DNA from: Flammeovirgaceae bacterium
Lineage (GTDB): Bacteria; Bacteroidota; Bacteroidia; Cytophagales; Cyclobacteriaceae
DNA: 56,870 nucleotides
Direction: 5' to 3'
Assembly: GCA_013204595.1 (NCBI GenBank)
Contig: JABMNK010000093.1
Coordinates: 1-56,870, forward strand
The notes beneath the pieces are model-generated. The model searched no databases and was not told where the DNA came from. It worked only from the letters and a program-made list of their open reading frames with translations. Positions 44,797-53,922 of the stretch are shown here, in pieces. The number at the start of each line of letters is the position of its first letter. Within the stretch, counting starts at the first letter, position 1. The position numbers and the translations under genes are program-made.

Positions 44797-44919
44797 TCAC
44801 TAGTTTTATTGTAATAAAAACCGTTTATCCGTTTATGCATTTTTGCTATTCTAATAAAATTGATTAATTATTTATTGACAAAAAAATAACAGGCTACGAT
44901 AATTTGATGTTTTTCAACT

Positions 44920-44928
44920 TATCTTTGC
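44920..44928 (+). promoter_or_regulatory. -7 promoter element of rpsP
   Basis: TATCTTTGC matches TAnnTTTGY and sits about 50 nt before the rpsP start at 44979. A TTG lies 13 nt upstream, shorter than the usual -33 spacing. Confidence 0.6.
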
Positions 44929-44978
44929 CGACAATTTTTAAATTTTTGAATGGACGCGTTCCATAAACAAAACAAATT

Positions 44979-45674
44979 ATGTCAGTTAAAATAAGATTAA
45001 CGCGTCGAGGACGCAAGAAAAAAGCCATATACGACGTTATAGTGGCAGATGCTAGAGCACCACGAGATGGTCGCTTCATTGAGAAGATCGGAACTTATAA
45101 TCCCAATTCCAATCCAGCAACGATCAATTTAAATGATGAAAAAGCACTAGATTGGATCATGAAAGGGGCTCAGCCCACCGATACCGCTAGGGCTATTCTG
45201 TCTGAAAAGGGGATCATGTTCAAAAAACATTTGCAAATTGGTGTCAATAAAGGTGCTGTTACGCAAGAGCAGGCAGATGCCAGATTCCAAGAATGGTTTG
45301 AAAACAAGGAAAAACAATCAGACGCCAAGATAACTACGCTGACAGAGGCTGGTAATAAGTTGGCCAAAGAAAAATTCGATGCTGAAAAGAAAGTTAATGA
45401 GGCTAGGGCCGCTTCAATTCTTAGGAAAAAGCAAGCAGCTGAAGCCGCCCTTGTTGCCGAAATTGTAGAAGCTGGGGCTACCGAAGAGGAAAAAGCCCTT
45501 GAAGAAGAGGCTCTCGAGGCTGTTGTAGAAGAAACGACGACCGAGGCTGTTAAAGAAGAAGCAACCACCGAGGCTGTTAAAGAAGAAGCAACCACCGAGG
45601 CTGTTAAAGAAGAATCAACTACTGAGGCTGTTAAAGAAGAAACGGCGACTAAAGAAACCAAGCCCGCGGAATAA
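44979..45674 (+). CDS. rpsP: 30S ribosomal protein S16 with long acidic repeat tail
   Basis: This encodes 231 residues. The first 80 or so residues are canonical S16 ([20 protein letters not shown], then [19 protein letters not shown]). The rest is an extension: a charged helical stretch (about 90-165), then an acidic tail. The tail holds five 9-residue repeats of the type EAVKEEATT encoded by five 27-bp units at 45516-45650. Bacteroidota S16 proteins are usually somewhat extended; this one is long. It leads rimM and trmD. Confidence 0.95.
   Translation: MSVKIRLTRRGRKKKAIYDVIVADARAPRDGRFIEKIGTYNPNSNPATINLNDEKALDWIMKGAQPTDTARAILSEKGIMFKKHLQIGVNKGAVTQEQADARFQEWFENKEKQSDAKITTLTEAGNKLAKEKFDAEKKVNEARAASILRKKQAAEAALVAEIVEAGATEEEKALEEEALEAVVEETTTEAVKEEATTEAVKEEATTEAVKEESTTEAVKEETATKETKPAE
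45516..45650 (+). repeat. five 27-bp tandem repeats in the rpsP tail
   Basis: Units start at 45516, 45543, 45570, 45597 and 45624 and are exactly in register. Units 2 and 3 are identical and the others differ at several bases. Each encodes nine residues of the type EAVKEEATT, so copy-number change would keep the frame. Confidence 0.9.
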
Positions 45675-45686
45675 AAACATTGAACC

Positions 45687-46217
45687 ATGCGAAAAGATGA
45701 ATGCTACCGTCTAGGTCACATCGTCAAGACGCACGGTTTAAAAGGGGCAGTTACCATTGAATTAGATGTGGACTACCCTGAGGAATATGATGAAATGGAA
45801 TCTGTTTTTTTAGAGCAATCTGGAAATCTGATTCCATTTTTTATTGAACATATTTCAATCAATGGAAATCGAGGATTGATTCAATTTGAAGACATCAATA
45901 CAATCCAGTTAGCAAAAAGTATTGTTGGAAGCTCTATGTTTTTGCCCACTTCGCTATTGCCCAGTCTAAATAAAGGGGAATATTTCTACCATGACCTAGT
46001 CGGATTTGATGTCTTTGATGGTCAAAATCATTTAGGAAAAATAGATAGCATCTTTCAGCCTTCTTCGCAATATTTAGCCGCAGTATTTTATAAAGACCAA
46101 GAATTATTGATCCCCATTGAAGATGCAATTTTTAAAAATGTAGATTTGATTAAAAAAGAAGCTCATATTTCACTCCCAGAAGGATTCATGCAAATTTATT
46201 TCAGCGATGAGAATTGA
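45687..46217 (+). CDS. rimM: ribosome maturation factor RimM
   Basis: This encodes 176 residues. The N-terminal RimM barrel shows [15 protein letters not shown], and a PRC-barrel follows ([20 protein letters not shown]). It binds S19 in the 30S head during assembly. It starts 12 nt after rpsP and overlaps trmD by 11 bp. Confidence 0.94.
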   Translation: MRKDECYRLGHIVKTHGLKGAVTIELDVDYPEEYDEMESVFLEQSGNLIPFFIEHISINGNRGLIQFEDINTIQLAKSIVGSSMFLPTSLLPSLNKGEYFYHDLVGFDVFDGQNHLGKIDSIFQPSSQYLAAVFYKDQELLIPIEDAIFKNVDLIKKEAHISLPEGFMQIYFSDEN

Positions 46218-46881
46218 CATCATCACCTGCCTGCCAGAATTGTTTGATGGGCCGATGAATCAGAGTATTATCAAAAGATCCCAACAAAAAGGATTGGTTG
46301 ATATTTTTATTCATGATTTAAGGCCTTATTCGGTCAATAAACAAAAATCCATTGATGATTATGCCTACGGGGGTGGTGCAGGAATGGTCATGATGATTGA
46401 GCCTATAGACCGCTGTATAACAGCACTCAAACAAAATTTAAGTTACGACGAAATTATTTATTTGACACCTGACGGTGAAGGCCTTACTCAAGGTATTTGC
46501 AATCAGCTGTCACTTAATAAAAATATCATATTACTTTGTGGACATTACAAAGGGGTAGATGAAAGAGTCCGCGAACACCTCATTACCAGAGAGCTATCCA
46601 TTGGCGATTATGTGCTCTCAGGTGGTGAATTAGCGGCTATGGTACTTGCTGATGCTTTGATCAGGTTGATCCCTGGGGTACTTAATGACGAAAGCTCAGC
46701 GCTTACCGATTCGTTTCAAGATAGCCTATTGGCGCCTCCAGTTTACACACGACCAGCTATTTATAATGGATGGGACGTTCCTGCAATTTTACAATCTGGC
46801 AATGAGGCTAAAATAAATGATTGGCGATATGAACTCGCGGTTAAAAGAACTAAAGAACGGCGACCGGACTTGTTAAAATAG
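46207..46881 (+). CDS. trmD: tRNA (guanine-N1)-methyltransferase
   Basis: This encodes 224 residues. It is a SPOUT-fold enzyme with the knot region [10 protein letters not shown] and [20 protein letters not shown] and the N-terminal [15 protein letters not shown]. It methylates G37 next to the anticodon to prevent frameshifting. Its start overlaps rimM by 11 bp. rplS, which often follows trmD, is not here. Confidence 0.95.
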   Translation: MRIDIITCLPELFDGPMNQSIIKRSQQKGLVDIFIHDLRPYSVNKQKSIDDYAYGGGAGMVMMIEPIDRCITALKQNLSYDEIIYLTPDGEGLTQGICNQLSLNKNIILLCGHYKGVDERVREHLITRELSIGDYVLSGGELAAMVLADALIRLIPGVLNDESSALTDSFQDSLLAPPVYTRPAIYNGWDVPAILQSGNEAKINDWRYELAVKRTKERRPDLLK

Positions 46882-47125
46882 CATTAGTCTCCTTTGGCAA
46901 GGACCATTCAACAATCCATAAAAAAATGCGTCTTTTGAGGGGATCTAATTTCTCATCGCGAGGGATTTTGGATTATTTAGTTAGTTCAGGATAATGATGT
47001 GCACATCTTGTTTTTTCCCTCATTAAGTCATCAAAAATGTCCTTAACTGGCCTGGTTGGTATTTATGAAAAATAAAACTCAGACGCATTCCCTTAAAAAT
47101 AAAAATTCGGGGAAACTTAATAGCT

Positions 47126-47134
47126 TAACTTTGA
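47126..47134 (+). promoter_or_regulatory. -7 promoter element of the RNA methyltransferase
   Basis: TAACTTTGA matches TAnnTTTG and lies 20 nt before the TTG start codon at 47154, which supports that unusual start. Confidence 0.55.
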
Positions 47135-47153
47135 AACGGATAAATACAATAGA

Positions 47154-48287
47154 TTGAAGATCATCGTAAAAACATTACATGGACTTGAAGAAGTCTTAAT
47201 GAAGGAAATTGAAGCCCTTGGGGGTCAAAATATAAAAATAAGAAAGCGAGCTGTAGAATGCGAAGGAACCCTTCCTTTTCTATATGAGGCTAATTTAATG
47301 CTCCGAACCGCTCTCCGGATCTTGGTGCCCGTCTATGAATTTACGGCTCAAAATGAAAGCCAACTCTATCAAAATATCAAAGCATTTGACTGGTCCAAAT
47401 ACCTAGATGTAAGGCAAACCTTCGCCATAGACAATACCGTATTTTCAGAATACTTCACCCACTCCAAGTATGCCGCACTTAAAATGAAAGATGCCATTGC
47501 CGACCAGTTTAGAGAGAAATTTGACATGCGGCCCTCAGTTGATGTAGAGAAGCCTGACATCCTTTTCAACTTACATGCTTACCAAGATAAATTCACCGTC
47601 TCCCTAGATAGTTCGGGTAGGCTATTAAGTCAGCGTGGTTATCGCAACCCTGGTCATCAGGCGCCATTAAATGAAGTGATGGCAGCAGGTCTCTTATTGC
47701 TTTCGGGATGGGACAAAACCATTCCGTTAGTTGACCCCATGTGCGGCACAGGCACCATTATCATCGAGGCCGTTTTAATGGCACTAAATGTGCCTCCACA
47801 AATCAATTTTAATGATTTTGGCTTTAGAAATTGGAATAATTTTCAGCCAATGATGTGGAACCGTATCAAGTCGGAAGCACAGGGCAAAATACGTAGTTCT
47901 CCGCTCATGATTTCGGGAAGTGATATTGATAGCAATGCCGTAGCATTGGCCAAAAGCGCCTTTAAAAAACTGCGTTTGGGAAGAGATGTTCAAATCAAAC
48001 AAGCCTCCTTTGAAGACCTCATTCCAAAATCAAGAACAGGAATGATCATCACCAATCCCCCCTATGGAGAAAGGATCGGCGAAGATGTTGAGGTTTTGTA
48101 CAAAAACCTGGGCGACACCTTTAAAAATAATTTTTCAGGATATGACGCATGGGTATTAAGCTCAAATGTGGCGGCTTTGAAGCAACTGCACTTAAAACCC
48201 ACTGAAAAAATTTCTCTTTATAATGGCCCTCTCGAAGTGCAATTTTGTAAATATGAATTATATGAGGGCAGTAAAATTGAGGAATAA
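47154..48287 (+). CDS. THUMP-domain class I SAM-dependent RNA methyltransferase (RlmL-like)
   Basis: This encodes 377 residues. The N-terminal THUMP domain binds RNA, and a Rossmann methyltransferase follows with the SAM motif VDPMCGTGTIIIEA and the catalytic TNPPYGERIG typical of N2-guanine or N6-adenine enzymes. It matches the N-terminal half of RlmL/YcbY and the Bacillus YpsC type. The start is TTG at 47154, because an in-frame stop lies at 47121 and no ATG lies between; the sequence then reads MKIIVKTLHGLEEVL as in its relatives. Confidence 0.85.
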   Translation: MKIIVKTLHGLEEVLMKEIEALGGQNIKIRKRAVECEGTLPFLYEANLMLRTALRILVPVYEFTAQNESQLYQNIKAFDWSKYLDVRQTFAIDNTVFSEYFTHSKYAALKMKDAIADQFREKFDMRPSVDVEKPDILFNLHAYQDKFTVSLDSSGRLLSQRGYRNPGHQAPLNEVMAAGLLLLSGWDKTIPLVDPMCGTGTIIIEAVLMALNVPPQINFNDFGFRNWNNFQPMMWNRIKSEAQGKIRSSPLMISGSDIDSNAVALAKSAFKKLRLGRDVQIKQASFEDLIPKSRTGMIITNPPYGERIGEDVEVLYKNLGDTFKNNFSGYDAWVLSSNVAALKQLHLKPTEKISLYNGPLEVQFCKYELYEGSKIEE

Positions 48288-48354
48288 AAAATCAGTCCAA
48301 GTACTTAAATCGAGGCCCACTTATTTTTAATAAATTAGCGCTTTTTATTTAACT

Positions 48355-49656
48355 ATGAGGCAAAAACTACTGCGTGAGGGTGCTGACGAATTATCCTATG
48401 AAATTCGAGGTATCGTACGTAAAGCCGAGCAGCTTCAAAAGCTTGGTCACCCCATTTATTGGGAAAACATAGGTGATCCTATTCAAAAAAATCGCAAACT
48501 TCCTGATTGGATCAAATCAATCATTGCAGATCTATTGACAGATGATAAAACATACGCTTACAGTCACTCCAAGGGACTGCTAGAAACCCGAGAATTTCTT
48601 GCCGCTAAAACCAACGGACTGAATGACACCCAAATCAGTGTTGACGATATAACATTTTTCAATGGCCTTGGAGATGCCATTGCCAAAATATATCAATATC
48701 TCTTACCCACTGCCCGCGTCATAGGGCCCTCACCCACCTATTCAACGCATTCATCGGCAGAAGCCGCACATGCAAATCATCATCCTATTACCTACAAACT
48801 TGATCCTGAAAATCAATGGTTGCCAGACCTCCAAGATTTACGCAATAAAGTGACGTACAATCCCAATATTGTCGGAATATTGGTCATAAATCCAGACAAT
48901 CCTACTGGCATGGTATATCCTAGACCAATCCTCGAACAAATAGTAGCAATTGCAACAGAATTTAACCTGTTTCTGATTTTTGATGAAATCTATGAAAACA
49001 TCATTTATAACAACGCTGAAACGGCCCCAATGGCAAAAATTATTGGTCAAGTACCCGGGATTTCATTGAAAGGTATCTCTAAAGAAGTCCCTTGGCCTGG
49101 TGCGCGATGTGGATGGGCCAAGTACTATAACAGAAATCAGGATGCTGAATTTAATAAGCTCTGTCAAACAATAGACAATGCCAAAATGATTGAGGTAAGT
49201 TCTACGACCCTACCACAACATGCCATTCCGAGAATAATGTCTGATGTGCGTTACGTCGAATTTCTAAAAGAAACCAGTAAATCAATAGGAGAACGGAGTA
49301 AAAAGCTACATGCTTTTTTTGCAGAAATTCCGTATGTCAATTTCAACTTGACCAACGGCGCTTTTTATAATACCATCATCTTTAAAAAAGGTGTATTAAA
49401 ACCTGATCAGGCATTGCAAATTTCAGATTCCAATACAGAAGCGCTACTTCAGAGTTGGTTGCACCCAGAAATGCCTTTAGATCAGCGTTTCGTATATTAT
49501 CTTTTAGCGGCCAAGCAAGTATGTGTAGTACCTATTTCTGCATTTTGTTCAGATTTACTGGGTTTTAGAATCACATTATTGGAAGAAAATGTAGCAGATC
49601 AAATGGTTATTTATGATAGATTGAAAGCAGGGATTCTAGAGTATTGTGAAAACTAA
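48355..49656 (+). CDS. PLP-dependent aminotransferase class I/II
   Basis: This encodes 433 residues. The fold type I signature is clear: NPDNPTG binds the substrate carboxylate region, DEIYE carries the cofactor Asp, and the Schiff-base Lys lies in SLKGISKEVPWPGARCGW. It belongs to the alanine/aspartate-type aminotransferase group; the exact amino acid is not readable from the sequence. It is 67 bp from the methyltransferase gene and ends 22 bp before the convergent queG. Confidence 0.83.
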   Translation: MRQKLLREGADELSYEIRGIVRKAEQLQKLGHPIYWENIGDPIQKNRKLPDWIKSIIADLLTDDKTYAYSHSKGLLETREFLAAKTNGLNDTQISVDDITFFNGLGDAIAKIYQYLLPTARVIGPSPTYSTHSSAEAAHANHHPITYKLDPENQWLPDLQDLRNKVTYNPNIVGILVINPDNPTGMVYPRPILEQIVAIATEFNLFLIFDEIYENIIYNNAETAPMAKIIGQVPGISLKGISKEVPWPGARCGWAKYYNRNQDAEFNKLCQTIDNAKMIEVSSTTLPQHAIPRIMSDVRYVEFLKETSKSIGERSKKLHAFFAEIPYVNFNLTNGAFYNTIIFKKGVLKPDQALQISDSNTEALLQSWLHPEMPLDQRFVYYLLAAKQVCVVPISAFCSDLLGFRITLLEENVADQMVIYDRLKAGILEYCEN

Positions 49657-49678
49657 CAAAGATTCAAATACTGACAGA

Positions 49679-50599
49679 CTATTTATCTGATTTAATGAAG
49701 GTAATATTTCGCTGAAGGCCTTTAAATTTGGTGCGCTTAACCGCTGATTTTTTAAAAACTTTAGCAAAAACAACCTCGGTCATCTCTTTCCATTCCTTTT
49801 TAGACAACTTCTCCCATCCCTGCGGCAAAAATTTTGGCTCACTATGAGCGGTCGAAAACCGATTCCATGGGCATACTTCCTGACAGATATCACATCCGAA
49901 AGCCCAATCTTCCATTCTTCCTTTAAATTCAGAGGGAATTTCATCCTTAAGCTCAATAGTCACATAGGATATACACCTACTCGCATCCACCACATACGGC
50001 TCTGAAATTGCCGCTGTTGGACACGCATCCATACAGCGCGTACAAGTACCACAATAATCTTTAATAGGCCCGTCCGGCGCTAACTTTAAGTCCAAAATAA
50101 GCTCCGCTAAAAAAAAGTAACTGCCCGAATTTTTATTGATCAAAAGGGAGTTTTTACCAACCCAACCCAATCCCCCTTTGGCAGCCCATGCTCTTTCATG
50201 AACGGGTGCCGAATCAACGAATGCACGGCCTTCTACTTTACCTATTTTGGTTTCAATGTGATTTATAAAATGTGTTAACTTTTCTTTGATAACTACATGA
50301 TAGTCTTCTCCGTAAGCATATCTAGCAATTTTATAGGGACTACTATCTGTCAAATCCTCTTTGGGAAAATAATTATAGACCAGAGAAATCACGGATTGAG
50401 CCCCCGGCACTAATTTGGTAGGATCTAGTCGTTTATCAAAATGACCTTCTAGATAACTCATTTTACCTTGATACCCTCGTTTCAGCCAGGTTTCCAAATG
50501 CGCTGCCTCCTCTTCTAAAAATACTGCCTTTGAAATGCCGCAATACATAAACCCAAGTTCTTGGGCAATCTCCTTAATGATCACTGAATAGGTCTTCAT
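49679..50599 (-). CDS. queG: epoxyqueuosine reductase
   Basis: This encodes 306 residues. Two [4Fe-4S] clusters are marked by [12 protein letters not shown] and [10 protein letters not shown], and the N-terminal domain binds cobalamin, with [17 protein letters not shown]. It makes the last step of queuosine synthesis in tRNA. It follows ruvB by about 120 bp on the minus strand. The length is normal for the Bacteroidota short form, without the C-terminal HEAT-like repeats. Confidence 0.93.
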   Translation of the reverse strand: MKTYSVIIKEIAQELGFMYCGISKAVFLEEEAAHLETWLKRGYQGKMSYLEGHFDKRLDPTKLVPGAQSVISLVYNYFPKEDLTDSSPYKIARYAYGEDYHVVIKEKLTHFINHIETKIGKVEGRAFVDSAPVHERAWAAKGGLGWVGKNSLLINKNSGSYFFLAELILDLKLAPDGPIKDYCGTCTRCMDACPTAAISEPYVVDASRCISYVTIELKDEIPSEFKGRMEDWAFGCDICQEVCPWNRFSTAHSEPKFLPQGWEKLSKKEWKEMTEVVFAKVFKKSAVKRTKFKGLQRNITFIKSDK

Positions 50600-50721
50600 G
50601 GCAAACTATAATTCTTTTTGGCCTTATGATCAAGGATGAAAAAAGCGGCCATCAACTCATTTATGCTGTTGATTTTCTTGGGGCCCACTCAACTTATCAC
50701 TTAATCGCACATAATAATTAT

Positions 50722-51750
50722 CTAATCAAAAAGCGTATTCATTTGTGAGGGGGGTATTACCCCAAGATGCTTGTAAGCAAGCTCCGTTGCCTGTCTTCCG
50801 CGCGCCGTTCGCTTCAAAAATCCTTCCATTATTAAAAAAGGCTCATATACTTCTTCAATAGTCTCTGCTTCTTCTCCACATGCAGTCGCAATCGTAGACA
50901 ATCCGACAGGCCCTCCTTTAAATTTATCTATAATGGTAGATAAGATTCTATTGTCCATCTCATCCAGTCCATGGGTATCTACATTTAATGCTTGTAGTGC
51001 CATTCTTGAAATGGCTAAAGTTATGGCCCCATTACCCTTTATTTGCGCAAAATCCCGGGTCCTTCTTAAAAGATTATTGGCAATCCTTGGCGTGCCACGG
51101 CTCCTTCGTGCCAATTCAAATGCAGCCTCAGGGTCAAAAGAACATTGTAATATATCACAAGACCTACCAACAATTTTCGTCAGTAATTTGGCGTCGTAAT
51201 ATTCCAGTCTTGCATTAATCCCAAATCGCGCCCTCAAGGGAGCCGTCAATAACCCAGACCTTGTAGTTGCCCCAATCAAGGTAAATGGATTCAATCCTAT
51301 TTGGACCGACCGAGCATTGGGTCCAGAATCCAACATGATGTCAATCTTGTAATCTTCCATCGCTGAATATAAATACTCTTCCACTACGGGATTCAATCGA
51401 TGTATTTCATCTATGAAAAGCACATCGCCCACCTCAAGGTTGGTGAGCAGCCCCGCAAGCTCGCCTGCCTTGTCCAAAACAGGTCCACTGGTGATTTTAA
51501 TATTAGATCCCAATTCATTGGCAATGATATGGGATAACGTGGTTTTCCCCAATCCGGGAGGACCATGCAGCAACACATGATCCAATGGCTCCGAACGCTT
51601 TTTGGCCGCCTGAACAAATATCTTCAGATTTTCCACCACCTTCTCTTGACCTGTGAAATCCTCGAAACTTAACGGCCTTAAGGCTTTTTCTATTTCTTTA
51701 TCTGCTGATGAATAAGCCTCATCATCCGGTTTTAAATAATCCTCTCTCAT
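50722..51750 (-). CDS. ruvB: Holliday junction branch migration helicase RuvB
   Basis: This encodes 342 residues. The AAA+ core has Walker [10 protein letters not shown] (63-71), Walker B with DEIHR at about 113, and sensor 1 [18 protein letters not shown]. It forms a hexameric motor with RuvA and moves Holliday junctions. ruvA and ruvC are not adjacent. Confidence 0.96.
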   Translation of the reverse strand: MREDYLKPDDEAYSSADKEIEKALRPLSFEDFTGQEKVVENLKIFVQAAKKRSEPLDHVLLHGPPGLGKTTLSHIIANELGSNIKITSGPVLDKAGELAGLLTNLEVGDVLFIDEIHRLNPVVEEYLYSAMEDYKIDIMLDSGPNARSVQIGLNPFTLIGATTRSGLLTAPLRARFGINARLEYYDAKLLTKIVGRSCDILQCSFDPEAAFELARRSRGTPRIANNLLRRTRDFAQIKGNGAITLAISRMALQALNVDTHGLDEMDNRILSTIIDKFKGGPVGLSTIATACGEEAETIEEVYEPFLIMEGFLKRTARGRQATELAYKHLGVIPPSQMNTLFD

Positions 51751-51766
51751 ATTTAATAACTAGAAA

Positions 51767-51775
51767 ACAAATATA
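51767..51775 (-). promoter_or_regulatory. -7 promoter element of ruvB
   Basis: The minus strand reads TATATTTGT, an exact TAnnTTTGY match, 17 nt before the ruvB start at 51750. Confidence 0.55.
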
Positions 51776-51824
51776 GCGATTGAATATTCTAATTAGGTCT
51801 GCGTAATATTGTAAAAAAAACATA

Positions 51825-52862
51825 GTGGATATTAATAAGCGTAAGCAAATACAAAGAATTTTTTTATTCTTTGCTGCACTTCTTCTTTTGGTAAAACTGG
51901 TAAGAGATCAAGGATCTGATCTTATTTTAAATCAAGTCACTGGTACGACAATGGGTACCATCTCGTATCAGGTCAAATACAAGGCCTCAGAAAACCTGAA
52001 TTATCAGATTGAGATTGATTCACTTTTATATGCCTTTAACCAATCACTGTCGACCTACGTGTCCAACTCAGAGATCTCAAGATTAAACCGTTCGGGAAAT
52101 TTTGTTTTTGAAAGTCCCTTTTTTTATCCTGTACTCTTGGCGAGTAAAGAAATTCACCAAATAACAAAAGGTGCTTTTGACCCTACCGTTGGGCCATTGA
52201 TAAATGCCTATGGATTTGGCCCAGATACCGAGCCTCAAGAATTAAATGATGCTTTAATAGATTCGTTGCTTCAATTTGTAGGGTTCTCGAAAATTGACTT
52301 TGACAGTCATCAAATAACTATGCCCACCGGCGCTTATTTGGATTTAAGTGCTGTTGCCAAAGGATACGCCGTTGATTTGGTCGCCGACTATCTCAAATCT
52401 AAAAGTATAACCGATTGGATGGTGGAAATCGGAGGTGAAGTGAATGCCCATGGAACAAATGAAAAAAATGAAGCTTGGGCAATTGGTATCGTCGATCCCT
52501 TATCAAAAATGAATGAGCAAAAAACATTTGCTATTGCTCGGCTCAACAATCGGTCATTGGCCACCTCAGGTAATTACCGAATATTTTATCAAAAAGAAGA
52601 TAAGATTTATGCGCACATCATAGATCCTAGAACAGGTAGAGCTGGTGATCATAATATTTTAAGCGCTTCCGTTTTCGCTTCCAATTGTATGATTGCCGAT
52701 GCCTTAGCGACCGCTTTTATGGTTATGGGTATAGATGAGGCAATGAAAATACTTGAAAAAGATGATCTTCTTGATGCTATTCTAATTTATCAAGGACCTC
52801 AAGAAATTGAATATTTTGTAACCGACGGTATTCGTGAAACAGTTCGCGTCACTCCTGATTAA
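51825..52862 (+). CDS. apbE: FAD:protein FMN transferase
   Basis: This encodes 345 residues. An N-terminal membrane segment (about 8-24) anchors it on the outer face of the inner membrane. The ApbE signature includes GTTMGTISYQVKYK, LSTYVSNSEISRLN, ALDLSAVAKGYAVD-like TGAYLDLSAVAKGYA and IIDPRTGRAGDHN. It attaches FMN to Thr residues of partners such as NqrB and NqrC. The start is GTG at 51825. It lies 13 bp before the ZIP gene and about 19 kb from nqrF. Confidence 0.93.
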   Translation: MDINKRKQIQRIFLFFAALLLLVKLVRDQGSDLILNQVTGTTMGTISYQVKYKASENLNYQIEIDSLLYAFNQSLSTYVSNSEISRLNRSGNFVFESPFFYPVLLASKEIHQITKGAFDPTVGPLINAYGFGPDTEPQELNDALIDSLLQFVGFSKIDFDSHQITMPTGAYLDLSAVAKGYAVDLVADYLKSKSITDWMVEIGGEVNAHGTNEKNEAWAIGIVDPLSKMNEQKTFAIARLNNRSLATSGNYRIFYQKEDKIYAHIIDPRTGRAGDHNILSASVFASNCMIADALATAFMVMGIDEAMKILEKDDLLDAILIYQGPQEIEYFVTDGIRETVRVTPD

Positions 52863-52875
52863 TCCTCAACAGTAA

Positions 52876-53589
52876 ATGACCCTAACAATATTCATGTTAA
52901 TCAGCGGAACCCTTATCGGAGGACTTGCCAGCATACTAGGTGGCTACAACCCTAGCCGTATTTATTTACCCTTGATTTTTGGTGGCTCTTATTTATTCTC
53001 TATAACCATCATCCATATTTTTCCAGAACTCTTTACGCTGGCAGAAAATCCCACAAAAATCGGACTATATGTATTGCTCGGGTTTTTCTTTCAGCAATTA
53101 CTGGAGCACTTCACTTCAGGTGTGGAGCATGGTCATTTTCACAAACCTGCAAACTTGAAAGCCAAATATTATATCCTTATCGCATTGGTAATCCACTCTT
53201 TAATGGAAGGTGCCTTGCTCAGTCATGACACACCGTTACATGACCAAAATTCCTCAAATTCCTTGTTATTTGGCATTATTTTACATAAAGCCCCTGCCGC
53301 CTTTGCCTTGATGGCTGTTTTTCAGGGAAAAATCAAATTTAGTAAACAGCAGTTGTTGGTGCTCATTATATTTAGTCTGGCTTCTCCCGTTGGTGTCATT
53401 GCAAATAATTATTTGATCTTTTCACCAACACAATTAAGTACGTTATTTGCCTTCGTAAGCGGGGCCTTTTTACACATCTCTACAACTATTTTCGTTGAAG
53501 CTAGTCCTGGACATAGATTTAAGTTTAACAAAATATTCATTAGCCTGACTGCTGCCTTAGTAGCCATTCTCACTGAATTTTATTTCTGA
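52876..53589 (+). CDS. ZIP family divalent metal transporter
   Basis: This encodes 237 residues with about eight transmembrane segments. The metal path is seen in HSLMEGALL (transmembrane 4: His and Glu) and HKAPAAFALM (transmembrane 5: His). A His-rich loop HGHFHK lies between. It should import zinc or another divalent metal. It starts 13 bp after apbE, so the two may share a transcript. Confidence 0.88.
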   Translation: MTLTIFMLISGTLIGGLASILGGYNPSRIYLPLIFGGSYLFSITIIHIFPELFTLAENPTKIGLYVLLGFFFQQLLEHFTSGVEHGHFHKPANLKAKYYILIALVIHSLMEGALLSHDTPLHDQNSSNSLLFGIILHKAPAAFALMAVFQGKIKFSKQQLLVLIIFSLASPVGVIANNYLIFSPTQLSTLFAFVSGAFLHISTTIFVEASPGHRFKFNKIFISLTAALVAILTEFYF

Positions 53590-53671
53590 GTACCTAAGGA
53601 GCTAGAATTGGTTCTTTGCAAGATTTTATGTATTATTAAGAGTTGTTACATCAAATACATTCCGCTTGCCT

Positions 53672-53914
53672 ATGAAAAGTTATTGGAAAGAAAATATAAG
53701 ATATTTACTTATCTTGTTAAGCATCTGGTTTGCTGCTTCATTTGGAGCAGGTATCCTTTTTGTCAATCAATTAAATACCATAAGAATAGGTGGGTTTAAA
53801 TTGGGTTTTTGGTTTGCTCAACAAGGATCTATTTACATCTTTGTGATCCTCATTTTTATTTACGTTTATCTAATGAACAGACTAGACAAAAAATATGACG
53901 TTGACGAAAAATAA
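53672..53914 (+). CDS. DUF4212 sodium/substrate symporter small subunit
   Basis: This encodes 80 residues from the ATG at 53672. A frame from TTG 53666 is possible but the ATG (MKSYWKENIRYLLILLSIWF) is standard for the family. It has two transmembrane segments and ends with a charged tail. Members are the small partner of SSS-type symporters; the large subunit begins 8 bp later. Confidence 0.85.
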   Translation: MKSYWKENIRYLLILLSIWFAASFGAGILFVNQLNTIRIGGFKLGFWFAQQGSIYIFVILIFIYVYLMNRLDKKYDVDEK

Positions 53915-53922
53915 AATATAAT

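Noticed and set aside
45170-45688. 172-codon open frame opposite rpsP, rich in Ser, Ala and Val
   Set aside because: It is the antisense shadow of the repeat-bearing S16 tail; the composition mirrors the 27-bp repeats and there is no signal of its own.
46882-47153. Search for rplS after trmD
   Set aside because: No L19-like sequence was found in the 272-bp gap; the gene must be elsewhere, which is a normal variation.
50651-50673. Hairpin ATCAAC...GTTGAT between ruvB and queG as a terminator
   Set aside because: The stem is only six bases and the minus-strand T-run lies too far behind it to call a terminator.
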